Assembly: GCA_014529385.2 (NCBI GenBank)
Contig: CM043969.1
Location: 10,583,001 to 10,643,000, forward strand
DNA: 60,000 nt
From: Adiantum capillus-veneris
Lineage: Eukaryota; Streptophyta; Polypodiopsida; Polypodiales; Pteridaceae
Direction of reading: 5' to 3'
The stretch's first letter is position 1; each line of letters starts with the position of its first letter. The notes beneath the pieces were generated by a model. The model made no database searches. It was not told where the DNA came from and worked only from the letters and a program-made list of their open reading frames with translations. The translations under genes and the position numbers were made by a program. Shown piece after piece: positions 33,723-45,147 of this stretch.

Positions 33723-33864
33723 GACTTATGACAGAGACAGCCCTGTCCTCCCCTCCCGATGGTAGTGGAGGGATCTTTGCTGGTGCTTGTGGTGGTGGAG
33801 GAGGGGGTCTCAATATTTGGATTGGTGGAGCCACGTGTGCATTTTGTCCATTTAGTGGCGTAGC

Positions 33865-34728
33865 TCAAGGAGGAGTGACTTGCTGGCGAGGAGGCCGTCT
33901 TTGATTACCATTTCCTTGGTAGCGTCGTGGATGGGGGCAATAATACATGCCGTGACCTACCTCTCCACAGTTGTAGCAAATGTACTCACGTGCTTGCCTT
34001 TGTCCTTCTTGTCTATTTCGTTCATTTCCTGGCTGGGGAGCCCTTACACCTTGAACTAGATTGATGGACAGGCTCTCTAGTTGATTGGTGATTTGTTGAA
34101 GTAATTCTTGTTGAGAGGACTCTTGGTCTGTTGCTCCTGTCCCTGCTACTACCCTTGCCGTAGGTTGAGCTAGCGGTGGAGGCTCCATTCCCCCTTGTAG
34201 TTGAGCTTGGAATTTTAACTTCCTATCCTTCTCCCTTGCATAAGTCATAGCTTTATCAAAGGTATCTGGGAATTTACCTTTTACCTTTTCTCGAAGGATG
34301 GGGTAAAGCCCTGCCAGGAAACAGTCCTTCTTTAGGCATTCTGGCGCCTTTTCTCCTTCACCTAGTGATGCACACCATTTCTCCCACAGGTTGGAAAACT
34401 TTCCTTCATAGCTTCTATAGTCATTGGGTGATGTTTGGCGTAGCTCTAAGAGCTGTCTCCATATCTCCTCTGGAGGCTCATGGCGGAGAAATTCTTCGAT
34501 GAAGGCCATCTTTAAGGACTCCCAGTCTCTTCTTTCTTCAGGTGCCAAAGTTTGATACCATAATTTTGCACCTTCCCTCAAGACCAAAGGAAAGGCCCTT
34601 AACTTAGTAGCTTCGTCATCCCTTCCTGATACCAGAAAGGCCATTTCCAAATTATCCAAAAAGTCTGGAGCAACCTCCCCAGGCTTACCATAAAAATTAG
34701 GGAAGGCCATAAGTGAGAGAGTAAACAA
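33865..34728 (-). CDS. Element E: Gag with CCHC zinc knuckle
   Basis: Intact 287-codon Gag, which would form the particle and bind element RNA. Residues 8-130 are the retrotransposon capsid domain: PNFYGKPGEVAPDFLDNLE, LREGAKLWYQTL and FLRHEPPEEIWRQLLELRQ. Residues 150-170 give CFLAGLYPILREKVKG. A Gln-rich spacer leads to the CCHC knuckle CYNCGEVGHGMYYC (C-x2-C-x4-H-x4-C, about residues 253-266). The protease frame starts about 140 bp downstream in the minus sense. The length and all key residues look normal. Expression would come from the 5' LTR at 36090-37544. Confidence 0.92.
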   Translation of the reverse strand: MFTLSLMAFPNFYGKPGEVAPDFLDNLEMAFLVSGRDDEATKLRAFPLVLREGAKLWYQTLAPEERRDWESLKMAFIEEFLRHEPPEEIWRQLLELRQTSPNDYRSYEGKFSNLWEKWCASLGEGEKAPECLKKDCFLAGLYPILREKVKGKFPDTFDKAMTYAREKDRKLKFQAQLQGGMEPPPLAQPTARVVAGTGATDQESSQQELLQQITNQLESLSINLVQGVRAPQPGNERNRQEGQRQAREYICYNCGEVGHGMYYCPHPRRYQGNGNQRRPPRQQVTPP

Positions 34729-35045
34729 TTACACAAACAGCTCCAATTTATTTAAAAATAGAGTATGGTAATTACAATTTGGAGCTTTAGCACAACTTAG
34801 CTCAAAATAGGATGAAGATCGACACATCAAAGGAATGGTAATAGTCTAGTAAGGGTAGAATGACAGGATGAGGAGAGCGCAAGATTTCCCCAAGTCTCTC
34901 GGCTCCAAACAACAAGGCTATTCTTTGCTGATAAAAGATTTTTCTATCAATACAAATATTCACACGGATATGACGCACAAAATGGAAAGGAAACATGCGG
35001 GGATCATCATTCTCATTATTGGCATCCATACTTACACACAAGAGC

Positions 35046-35630
35046 CTAGCTTAGTTGCACCACCTTAGGACCAATGAGCCTGATCAGCCACAGAAGGTCA
35101 GCACCTCGGATCACTTCGACTCTTCCTGATGCATCTGTGAAGACGTAAGGCGTGATGGCAACACTTTGTACAATGCTGAGCCTTTTAGCAAACAACAATT
35201 GGATGCTATTACCATAATCAGCATGACGAATGAAAGTGACACCATTAATGTGCAACACATCATCAACTAAGATAGTTTCCTTAGATCGAGATAACTTCTT
35301 GAAAATGAGCAGCAAAGGTAGGGCAGGGAGGCTTTTCACCCGGTCTCCAAAGCACTTTGGACAATATCCAAAGTGATCTTTACGCGGACAGGAGGTTGGC
35401 TTGGGATTGGTGGTGTCTGGATTCACAAAGTGCACTGGGAGCACTCGCAGACGGGTGGCAATCTTGTAGGCAAGCCTTCGCCTCTTTGCTTCAGGAGGAT
35501 TTAGGGGTGAGAGTCGTGGTTGCAAGTTGGAGGTTGAAGTTGGTTGCTCACTAGCCTTTTTCTTGCCTGTAGTGGTCATGTAATCCCTTATTAATGAGAT
35601 TAAGCCAAATGTTACCTTACGCTTGAGCAC
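35046..35630 (-). CDS. Element E: unknown ORF upstream of gag
   Basis: A 194-codon frame between the PBS and gag. The first part is Ser/Pro/Lys-rich (SNLQPRLSPLNPPEAKRRR), like a nuclear localisation signal. The middle has CPRKDHFGYCPKCFGD, a possible Cys/His metal site. The rest is hydrophobic/basic (ILVDDVLHINGVTFIRHADY). Ordinary gypsy elements have nothing here; Ogre-type elements carry an extra ORF before gag. I do not recognise a domain, and similarity to Ogre ORF1 is unproven. Confidence 0.55.
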   Translation of the reverse strand: MLKRKVTFGLISLIRDYMTTTGKKKASEQPTSTSNLQPRLSPLNPPEAKRRRLAYKIATRLRVLPVHFVNPDTTNPKPTSCPRKDHFGYCPKCFGDRVKSLPALPLLLIFKKLSRSKETILVDDVLHINGVTFIRHADYGNSIQLLFAKRLSIVQSVAITPYVFTDASGRVEVIRGADLLWLIRLIGPKVVQLS

Positions 35631-36014
35631 GCGCTGCGGCCTTGGGCCACTTAGGTGTAGAGGTGATCTTCCTCCTCTTAGTCGGCTCCTCAGGAAAGAG
35701 ACGTCTGGTGATGTTTTCTCTTCCCTTAATGTGTGTCACAGTACCTTCGTGTATGTTGATGTAGAATATTTCAAGCTCGTGTGCGTTGGAGGTTTCTGGA
35801 GCACTCATAGGTTGAGAGGAGAGGTATATCAAGCTCTTCTTCTTACTCTCCTTCGTTGGCGACGATCACGAACAAGGCATGTAGAAGAACTTACTTCTTG
35901 AATTTCAATGACACTGCAACCTGGTAACAAGACCTCGATGAAAGCTTTTAAGGCCTCTAAAGCCTCCTCCTCTTCTGTTCTCCAATTTGCAAACTCCTCA
36001 CGCCATTCGTCCAT
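35617..36014 (-). CDS. Element E: short acidic/basic leader ORFs
   Basis: Two overlapping frames right after the PBS. The first starts MDEWREEFANWRTEEEEALEA at 36014 and turns Arg-rich at its end. The second (35832-35617) continues with SNAHELEIFYINIHEGTVTH and ends KWPKAAARAQA. A single indel could join them, and a further one could join them to the ORF at 35630-35046, giving one long upstream protein. Start choice is uncertain. Confidence 0.4.
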
Positions 36015-36065
36015 GTTGTAGATTGCACATCTTCATTGCTTGTGAACTGAAGGTCTGTGTAGCCC

Positions 36066-36083
36066 TCCTCCGTGGGGGCACCA
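36066..36083 (-). other. Element E primer-binding site
   Basis: Minus strand TGGTGCCCCCACGGAGGA starts six bases after the 5' LTR end. TGG fits pairing with a tRNA CCA end; the tRNA was not identified. Confidence 0.6.
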
Positions 36084-36089
36084 AAATGA

Positions 36090-37544
36090 TGAGTGGGAAA
36101 AAGAGCAGTGCAATCGGGTGGCCTCTGTACTCGTGCACACTCCACAAACCACACCTCATGCAAACAAGCAAAGAAAAAAACAAAGGGGGCACCACCCTAA
36201 ATTAAGAGGTTTAGGGACCTCACACATAGTGCACATAGGCAAGTGAGACATATGGCAAAACACATATAAATGAAGCTTAGGGACCTTATGTAGCATATAT
36301 ATACACAAGACATCAGCTTAACAATACAACGGCATCTGATCATACATAACAAGGATATAGAGAAGCAAGCCAAGGATGGCATAATCCCTTGTCAAAAACA
36401 ATCAACCCAGCAAGTAGGTATGATCCTACTAGCAACACATCAATACCTTAGAGAGTGATGGCGAGGATGGTGGCCATGGAGCATGAGAGAAGGCTCCTTA
36501 TTTAGGTTTTAGGGCTAGTAATGTAGCATACTAGCGGCAGAGAGAGAGAGGGAGAGAGAGTAGAGCTTCATCCATAGCTCCTCGTTGTGAGCAATGTCGT
36601 CATAGCTTCGTTGCTTGGTGAAGTGGGTGAAGTGTTGGTTTTGAGTGAGAGAAGGCCTCCTTATATAGGTTTTTGAGAGGGTTTAGGATTAGGGATAAAC
36701 ATGCTTAAATCCGCTGATTGGGGTTACTTTTTGCTTAAGGTGGTCAACAGATTGAGGTCACCTGATATGTCACCATCAAGATATTCTCTAGAGTGATGTG
36801 AGAGGGGAGGGTAAATGCTGATTTTTCTGATTGTGACACATGGGGATAAGGCCTTGACCAGCATTTAAGAGCAGGTAGGTGGCTGTTGAAACTGGAGGTT
36901 CAGCACATGTCAGGGGGGTCCTCTTGAATATCAAATTCTCAAAAAATCCTCAACCATGGCTTCTTTTGACATGTGTTCTTTGAAAAAATCAGCATGTCTC
37001 TTTTCAACCCAAAAGTCTTTATCCCTGTTGACTCACCTTTACCATAAGATTTTCCCTTTTTCTCCTCCTGTAACTGCATTGTTGATGCCCAATCACTGCT
37101 TCTAGTAACAGTGAACTGTTACCTACCAAATACTTATGGTGCAGTAAAAAATATTTACCATGGGTAAAAAAAGTTACTGTAGGTAAAAAGTGATTTGTAT
37201 TTACCATGTAGGTGAAAAATATTTACTGTAGGTAAAAAATATTTACTATGGGTAAAAAAGTGAAAACGGAGTATGCTGTGCTGTGAGTTCACACAAACAT
37301 CCTCGTGTAAATTTCACTAGAAATTCACACCTAGAATGGGCTATTCTGTAAGATATAGGTTGTAGGCATGCATAAGAGCTCGTTCCCACGTATCTTCTGT
37401 CCATGGCACTTTTTACTCTTTGGTGCTTGTGAAGTAGATTTTTCTTCTCTTTCGAGATCCCTTGGACTAAAGTATCCTCATCTCCCCAACAACTGACTGT
37501 GCCTTTATTGCATCTTCAGAAGGGGTCCTAAAAACCATGCATCA
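36090..37544 (-). repeat. Element E 5' LTR
   Basis: Near-identical partner of 30099-31603, TG..CA on the minus strand. Its TATA box (TATATAAGG, minus) is at 36659-36667, so transcription runs left through the ORFs. Confidence 0.92.
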
Positions 37545-37968
37545 GAGCACAGGCCGGAGGATCAGAGCTAAATTGGGAGAAGTTGTTGAGAGCGCTAGCT
37601 TAAGGGCAGGCGAGCATGGTGGGGTGTCACATGCGGTAGCCGAAAAAGGAGGTCAAGGTGAAGAGAAAGACCAAGATCTGCTGCAACTACAGATTGGGGG
37701 CGTCAATAGCAAGGGGGAGGAGTTGAAGAAGGCCAACCAAGAGGAGGAGGTGGCTTTAGGGGCTAGATCAAGAGCTCAAGGGGATGGGCTTCCAGCAGCA
37801 GTAGCGATCTGGGCTGAAAAAGGGGGTGTATGTCAAAGAGAAGCCAACGAAGGCTTCATCTCATGCTTTGAAAGCCGCTTGGGTCATGTATCAGTAAAGT
37901 GGAACAGTGGGTGCTCAGTAGGTAGAAAAATGGCAGAGAGAGTGTGTCTCTCGAAGATTGTGTATTGA
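37545..37968 (+). other. Right flank of element E with open frame
   Basis: GAGCA (37545-37549) is the right target duplication. The flank has an open frame to 37968 rich in Glu, Gly, Lys and Gln (KGGQGEEKDQDLLQLQIGGV). Its upstream part would lie at 29640-30093 before the insertion; the Met near 37537 belongs to the LTR and is not its natural start. No domain recognised. Confidence 0.35.
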
Positions 37969-39239
37969 GATTGTTTTGAAGCAGGGATAGCCATCATTGC
38001 CAAATTGTTTTTTTGTGCCGTTTATGTCCACTTATTTCTTCTCATCTTGTCTCGTCTCCAGTGTGCGTTGGCAGTGTGCCCCCTGACCGTGTATGTGTGA
38101 GAGATAGAAAGAGAGAGAGGATCTAGGTGGTGGAAGTGTGTGAAGCGGGTAGGGATCTGGGATGGTGGTATCAATTTCTTGTGTACCATATGTGTTTTAA
38201 AGTTTTAAAGCATGTATTGATGAAAATGTGGCATGTTAATATAGATTCTTTGGCACAAAAATATATTCTTTAACAGTATGTCATACATGACTAGTTATGG
38301 TCTTAGGGCCATAGGCTACTCCACAATATTTTTTCGGTTTTTTTACTATCAAATGTTAATTTGGGTCTTGTACATACTATAGTGTAGTTGAGACTTGATA
38401 CTGTTTTAAAATCGAGACTAGCTATTTTCTCGTACTTGAGATTAAATTGACCAATTTTATGATAAGAGTTTTTGGTGCTTTTTGTGTCTAGATATTATGT
38501 TTTTTGGTTGGCACAATCAATATATATGTTGCTTAGTAGCCATCCATCTTTATGAGTTTTGATTGATGTTTTAAAGCATTTCTTTGATATGAATCCTTTT
38601 GCAAAAAATTATATTAGAAGTTTTCTTAATATAGAAAAATCAAACTTGGGTCTAGAATCGTGACATGTTATCTAAATTAAGGGAAAATTGAGCTAAAAAA
38701 TAGTTGAATAGCACAATCCTAACACACCAATTTAGCATTTGGAAAATGGGATTTTTTGAATTTATCTTAAATGGAAAGTCTTTACTAGAACACTAAATAC
38801 AATTACAACTAAACTCACACAGCTATTGAAAACACCAAACTCTCCTAAAAGTTTTGAAAATACGTAATATATTAGTTTGCTAAAATGGAACTCGTGCATA
38901 GACACAGAATTGCTCAATTGTTACAAAGAACAACGATTAGTATCAAAAAAAGAAATTTTTTCTATTTTTTTCACCATATCAATATACCAATAAGTAAACT
39001 CAATAAAGCAAGAAACACTCGAATTTTCTTCTTTAAAAAAATAATGGCAGACATAATTTGCAAATTATGTCCGCGAATAAGCATTGAAAACTTGAAAACA
39101 CAGCTATAGATGTAGCCATAAAACAAAAATTAGAATATAAATCCATTTATAAAAGTGTCCAGATTCAACCAGGATAGGTAATTGAAGCTTTTCTTTGATT
39201 TGATTTATACTCCACTATATGAAGAATATGCGATACAAG
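37969..39239. other. Non-coding interval
   Basis: AT-rich sequence with an AGAGAGAG tract near 38105. I see no gene, LTR end or tandem repeat in it. Confidence 0.4.
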
Positions 39240-39395
39240 TTCATGAAGAAATGGGTCGTATTTATAGGTTTTAAGACTCATTCCTCAATGACTATACACT
39301 ATCAATTATTGTGTAACTCATTGGTTACCGCTTTTGGAAGTTTCCTCTATCTACCAGTCTTGCTAAGGGTAGTTCCCCCCTTCTACATTCCTTCT
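39240..39395 (-). repeat. Inverted, diverged copy of the D-type LTR promoter core
   Basis: The reverse complement contains GGGGGGAACTACCCTTAGCA, TAACCAATGAGTTAC and CCTATAAATACGACCCATT. These match in order the core at 13372-13530 and 47948-48080, but the flanks differ. It is placed where the 3' LTR of minus-strand element H is expected. Confidence 0.6.
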
Positions 39396-39539
39396 TGAAT
39401 ATTTCTTATCACCAAAATTTCTAGGTAATGGTTTTGAGACTATTTTCTAATTTCCCAATAATGGTGCCAATAAGGGTTTCCAATTGCTTGTTGCTTATTT
39501 TGTATTTGGACAATCAGCTCTTCTATGTTATCATAGGAC

Positions 39540-42500
39540 TCAAAAGGTGCTAGTTATCGATTCCATCTTGAAAAAGGCCAATGGCATGATGCCAATTAAC
39601 TCACCAAGGGCTCCCTGAGGAAATGGTTGGTTGCCCTTGATGCGGGCCTCAAACAAGAACTCGGCCATTTCTCTGAATTGGTACCTTGCCTTACTAGCTA
39701 GTTCCTTCTTTGGAATTTTGAAGGCCTCAATTTCCAACTCTATAACAACTGATTCGTGATGAGAATGTGTTGTTTGATCTAAATTTTCCATTGTCCCATT
39801 AACAACTAGAATCTATAGAGATCGTCCAATAGATCATTGGCCACAGTCTCCACAGTCTTGTGTAGTGCATCTTGCACTACTCGATTCCATGCTGCCATCC
39901 ATTCCATGATCGCCTCCTCATACCATGTTTGAAATCCATATGCTATCTCCAAATATTTTTTTTGGTGTACTCGCTTAGTGTGAGGTGGATAAAGAGCTAG
40001 AAATAAGTGAGGTAACTCAGCTTCTTTGACTATGATGGCATAGAGAAAAGCTAGAGAGTCGGGAACAAATTCCAATAAGTTCAACACCGTCTAGTTCTCT
40101 TGCTACATAATTTTTCTTGTAAGTCTGACCAGGTGAAAAATAGATTCTTCATATGGTCCTCTTGTTCTCTAAGAGTCATTATGGTTGTGGGTCCTCTACT
40201 GCTAGCCTCATTGCGGTTTATCAATTCCCGAGATCCAAAACTCCTCGAGAGCTTTGCATGTGTACAAGCACCTCCTTCAATTGTTTCCTGATCTTTGTCA
40301 TACACTAGTATGTAGGCTGGCTGCGTAACAACATTTCCACTCGGAGCGCAAGTGACCTGGGGTGTGCTCTGGTTAATTCTATAGCCTTTAGATGCACTAT
40401 TCTCTCATCATTGGTAAGGTACCATTCTGGAATTCTTTCTAGTACTTGAACACAAACAGGATGTGTAGGTAACTGACAAACTGTCTTTCGTGGTAACTGA
40501 TTGACTTTCTAGTCTCTACGGACATCTGTCTTACCCACATAGAGCATTTGAAATCACTCCAGATCTAAGTAGAGTGAATCATAAAAAATTGCTCAATCTG
40601 AAGACTTTTGGCTCTCCGCAAACTCTTGTTCATTGCTAACATTCAATAGAATGAGTGTGGTCAGATAGAAAGTCAGTGATGAGTAACACAACTTTACCTT
40701 TATTTTGACTTGAATCCGCCTAATTCTCCTGTCCTCTAGTCTGTTGAGGTGGATCTGGGTTGTCACTTGCTTGTGGTGCATAATGCTTTGTTGGGTTACC
40801 TGAAGTTTGATTTGGAAGTGACCCCAATTGTTGTCCCCCCAGTCCCTGACCTAGTAGTATGACCCCCTACCCCATCCTCATCCTCATCATCATCACTATC
40901 AGGTTTTCTCTGGTGTTGTTGATCTTGGTATTGATCTTTATCCTCCTCCTCGTCTTCCTCATAATCATCATCCTTATATTTTTGGCTATCAATATACCCA
41001 AGGATAGCTTCATTGACCAGCATTGTGTTATACTGTCTTTCTTTCTCTTTGAGTTCTGCCTAGCTCTCTCAATGAAGGTCTCAAGATAAGATACATTAAG
41101 GGTGAGGTCCTCGTTCTTATCCACAATTCGTACTAAGTTACAGTAGATGTATTTCTCGGATATAGTGTCCTTTGTCACTTGATGTGCTTTAAATAGATCC
41201 TTGTAATCTAATCTCTTCGCCTCCAACAACCTCTGGTAGCAATCAACATCCCTTACAAAATCTCCTTTTGATTCTTGTAAGATCCAATTTTCATGGAGAA
41301 TCTTATAAATTTTCTTTTATAGTCCCTCCTTCTCCCTCTTGTATCTGCATAGCTAGGTTTTTGGTTGCCCAATTGTTCTTTTCCTCCCTTAGCTTCTTTA
41401 GCTCCTCCTGGGCCTATTGAAGTTCTTGTTGAAGTGATGCACTCGCATTGGAGGTGGAGGTTTGAGCCTCCATCACTCGGGGGGTTCACCATTCAGTACC
41501 CCCTATATAACGTGCGTTCGCAGGGTATTAAAAACCCCTCTTTTAACATACCCAAATGAATAAAACGACCCGTTATTTTAAGATTTTTTTCCAAAATTGA
41601 ATATAAAAACCTCTTATTTTAATGTATCTCTGTTAAATTGCCTAATTGTTTTGCATTTTAAAACCCCTCCTTTTGAACTCATGTTATACATTAACATGAT
41701 TACATAGTGCACCCCCCATCACACTCACTATTGTGTTCCAGTCAGACTGAATGGCTGATGCACATCTTTGAGTGACTACATCTGGATCGGTGTTATCTAT
41801 TTCATAGGCTGTCATTGGGAATGGATATATTAAGGTACCTCTATTTGGTTTCTTTATCATCAGCCTTCCCTTAGAGGTGTTGTTTGTAACCTCTATAGTC
41901 GATCCAGCTTGACCATTTCCTAATTACTTGTTTTTGGTACATAGCTACTACCCGATAATTGTGTGGTTTCTACAATTTTGGTGGCTTTATTCCATGACCA
42001 ATTGCATTCACTATTGTGTTCCAGCCAAACTGAATGGTTGTTGCACATCCTTGAGTGATTACGTTTGGATCAATGTTATCTGTTTCATAGGTTGTCATTG
42101 GGAATGGATATGGTAAGACAAATCTATCTGATTTCTTTATCACCAACATTCCCTTAAGAGGTGTTGTCTGTAACCTCTACCGTCAATCCAACTTGACCAT
42201 TACTAGATTACTAGTTTCTGGTACAGAGCTACAACCCAAGAATTGTGTGGATTTTGTAGTTCTGGTGACTCAGTCCATTTCTTAGTTGTGTTATTAGTTT
42301 GATCTATCGGTGTCTACATTTTTTGTGTATTCTTCTTAGTAGTAGACTCCCTATTTGTTGGTTTCTAAGTTATGGTTTTAAATCCTTTGATTAAGTCTAG
42401 TTTTCTGGGCTTCTTAGCAGTAAACCTAGTGTCTGTATCAGGAGTAGGGCGTTTCTCCCCCACTAACATCTTGCCCTTGCCTTCGTCATCAGAAGGTTTT

Positions 42501-43687
42501 GCTGGACTTTCCTTCCTCTGTGAATCACTCCTCTATGAGTCAAGTCTATTTGAACAAGTTTCGTCTTTTGTTTCCTCATCAGCTAAATCTAAATTGATTT
42601 GTTTTGCTCTAGAAGCAGATACTCTATTCCAAATTGTCTGAATAGTGACAAGTACTACATGTAACTTTCCGGCGGATAGACAAACTTCCAGACACTTCAA
42701 GATTTAAGGCTCTTGGATTTAGCCTTGGAAGTTTGTTAAGTGACACTACTGTACAAATACTGTGTAATGTTTATACTAGCCTCTAGGTCTAACACTTTGG
42801 CCAGTAGCATTGCAGACAACTTTTATGGCAGATATGTGGGGTTATTTTTTAGACTAATGATCTCAATGATGAACCTATACACTGTGGTGTGTTTCAATGC
42901 TACTACCGAAGGAATACCCTGAGCACCATATTTTCTCTTCTTTCTGGCCTGATCATCTTTTTTCAAATACTAGCTGACTTCTTCAACCATTGTTGGTATG
43001 TCTTTCTGAGCATTAGGTAGCTTGAAAATATGTGCTAGTTCTTTAGCAGTCAACTCCATCTTGCAACCATGAATAAACACAGTACTCTTTCCTGTTTTTT
43101 ACATAGTGAGTACCTATTGCATGATTTCTCCGTCAAAAGGAAGTGCTGCGGGTTCTACTATCACCTCTAACCCCCATAGTTTGAGCAACTTTTGCTCATT
43201 TTCTTGGAAGACATATTTTGCTATCTTATTGTGTGAAATGCGACCTAAAGACTCCTTAAGGATTTTTGTGTCTACATTCATCTTGTTCAATGATTCTCTC
43301 ATATACTGTAACTTGGTCTTTCTTCCCATACACGACTCAAATGAAGAAGTATTCGTTGAGGGAGACTTACTTGTCGTTTTTGTCGTGAACGAGTCGTTGA
43401 AGGAGTAGTGTGATGTGTCGGTTATGGTTATCGTTGAAGGAGTTTGGCTCCGTGACAAAGAAGTAGGTATCTATGGGCTTGAAGCGATCTCTGCAGGTTA
43501 AGAGGAAAGTGGCACTAAGGGTTGCAAGTAAACGGGAAAACCTGCTGCATAGTATGTGTATCCTTGCCATGAGTGCTCCACTAGCTGCCTGCCCTTGATC
43601 TCTATGCTCTTCTTGTGATGTGTTGAACATGAATTGTCTTGTGCGGTTAATCATTCCTAGATATATTTGTTTTTGGATTTGGTTCAT
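39540..43687 (-). pseudogene. Element H: extra protein region after integrase
   Basis: About 4 kb on the pol strand after the integrase C-terminus, with a chain of broken frames. Around 43450-43060: LLKLWGLEVIVEPAALPFDG and TVFIHGCKMELTAKELAHIF with KLP, a pattern of plant retroelement-associated proteins. Near 42890: NNPTYLP, then ITQYLYSSV, aligned to PPRYTTP and HTQYVLTTL of locus F. 41480-41380 is coiled-coil (EELKKLREEKNN). 41020-40860 is an Asp/Glu-rich stretch. 40087-39540 has further frames (YGFQTWYEEAIMEWMAAWNR). A MITE sits at 41478-41727. Many stops. Position recalls env-like or extra ORFs of Tat/Athila elements; function unknown. Confidence 0.5.
41478..41727. mobile_element. MITE-like element, copy 1
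   Basis: Begins GGGGGGTTCACCATTCAGTA and ends TACATAGTGCACCCCCC, giving imperfect terminal inverted repeats. Its body is repeated at 52206-52408, including AAAACCCCTC and ATTAACATGATTACATAG. ATCAC lies near both ends and may be a target duplication. It is non-coding. Confidence 0.55.
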
Positions 43688-43899
43688 TTTCCAATTGTGA
43701 CTGGCTAGAATTTTACATGGTTCATTTGTCTCTAACTAAATTGATCGAATGGCTGGTACTGGGACTAAATCTGATTGTGGGTATTGCACGGATGTTGGCT
43801 CATCTAATGGTTTCATAATTGAACTAACATAGAGAAAGTCCAGTAGTTCTCCTTCTGGTTTTGGTTCTGCCTCAATTGGAACCCCTTCTATTTGGAATA

Positions 43900-45147
43900 A
43901 TTTAACTTAATCTTGGACCCATGATATACTACAAGAAATAATAAACCCAAGAAATCTTTGAGTTTCATTGTTCCATTTGAGAATACCCAATAAACCTCAT
44001 ATAGCCCTGACCGTGGTATTTTGAGGTATGGTTTCTTTGGTCCTAGTTTGGACTCGTAGAGCAAAACTAGGTCACCTCTTAGGAACTCTTTGACCTTGAT
44101 CCTACTTTCATGCCAATTGTTCCTCCTCTATTACACCACTTCTTGCTCCAATATAGCCCTCTATCATATCTCATCCAGATGTAGTATATCATCAAATTGT
44201 TGCTTAAGGATCTTATTAAAATCCATCCCATATTCAACTGCTAGTCTTAAACTTGGAATGACAAATTCCATGGGCACTAGTGCTTCTATTCCATAAACTA
44301 GTTTAAATGGATTCATTCCCATAGTGACTTTATAAACAGTTTCGTAGACCCATAATGTTGTCTAAAGTCTGGTATCCAACTGGTGTGGCGCTTTCTTAAC
44401 AATCTTAGTAAGAATGGTTTTGATGGTTTTATTATTGCTTTCAGCCTGACCATTGCATCTGCGATCATATGGTGTTGGTTCCATGTGTTTGATTGAAAAC
44501 ATTTCCATGAAAATTTTGATCGTATCATTAATGAAATGAGTGCCTTGTCTGACACTATTTCAATAGGACAGCCATATCTACACATGATATTTTCATAGAT
44601 AAATGAATCAATTGACCTAGAAATATTATCTAGTAGAAATAGCCTCCACCCATTTGCTGACATAGCATGTAGCCATAATAATGTACTTGTTCTTCCTAGG
44701 AGTGACCTTATTGAGTGGTCCTATGCAGTCAAGTCCTCATTTCATGAAAACTCCCAGTGGTAGAACTAGAGTTAGTGGTGTCATGTCACCTATTGTAGGT
44801 CTACCTATCCTTTGGCATATATCACATGTCTTACAAAATGCTCGGACATCAACTATCATTGAATTCCACCATAATTGAGCTTGAAGGATTTTCTTGTATG
44901 TGATATTGACTAAAAAAAGACCACCTGCATCATCATTATGTGCTTTAGTGATAGCCTGCATTCGTCCTTTTAATGGCACACAGCTCCAAAGTACACCATC
45001 AATCCCCATTTTATAAAGTGCACCAGCAATAATGGTGAACTTCAAACTTCTAATAATTAGTGCCTTTTGCTTGTTCTGAGGACAATCTTTTGGGAATTTG
45101 CCTAGCTGAAGGAAATCATGAACTTCTTTCCATCCTTGGTCTGACAT
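43900..45147 (-). pseudogene. Element H: Ty3/gypsy integrase
   Basis: Zinc-finger part at 45147-44740: ILQAQLWWNSMIVDV and CKTCDICQRIGRP; the His of the usual GGHF is Leu. The core begins GLDCIGPLNKV, continues with QGTHFINDTIK after a frameshift, and has GQAESNNKTI carrying the catalytic Glu. The C-terminus (44150-43930) has WHESRIKVKEFLRGDLVLLY and FSNGTMKLKDFLG, the conserved gypsy integrase tail. At least three stops or frameshifts occur, near 44735, 44560 and 44313. Confidence 0.88.

Larger units (their letters stand above)
30099..37544 (-). mobile_element. Element E: complete non-autonomous gypsy-type LTR retrotransposon
   Basis: A 7.4-kb element with two LTRs, PBS, PPT, gag and protease and a perfect 5-bp target duplication. 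RT, RNase H and integrase are absent. From right to left: 5' LTR, unknown ORFs, gag, protease plus RT leader, foreign kelch-like sequence, PPT and 3' LTR. The LTRs differ mainly by a few indels and scattered substitutions, so insertion is fairly recent. It probably moved with enzymes of a related autonomous element. The protease uses the DGGA form, also seen in element H. Confidence 0.88.

Noticed and set aside
37537-37968. Complete gene starting at 37537
   Set aside because: The Met and next codons are inside the element E LTR; the real sequence starts in the flank before the insertion.
43106-43408. Plus-strand frame of 100 codons
   Set aside because: Antisense to the post-integrase region of element H, with no recognised domain.
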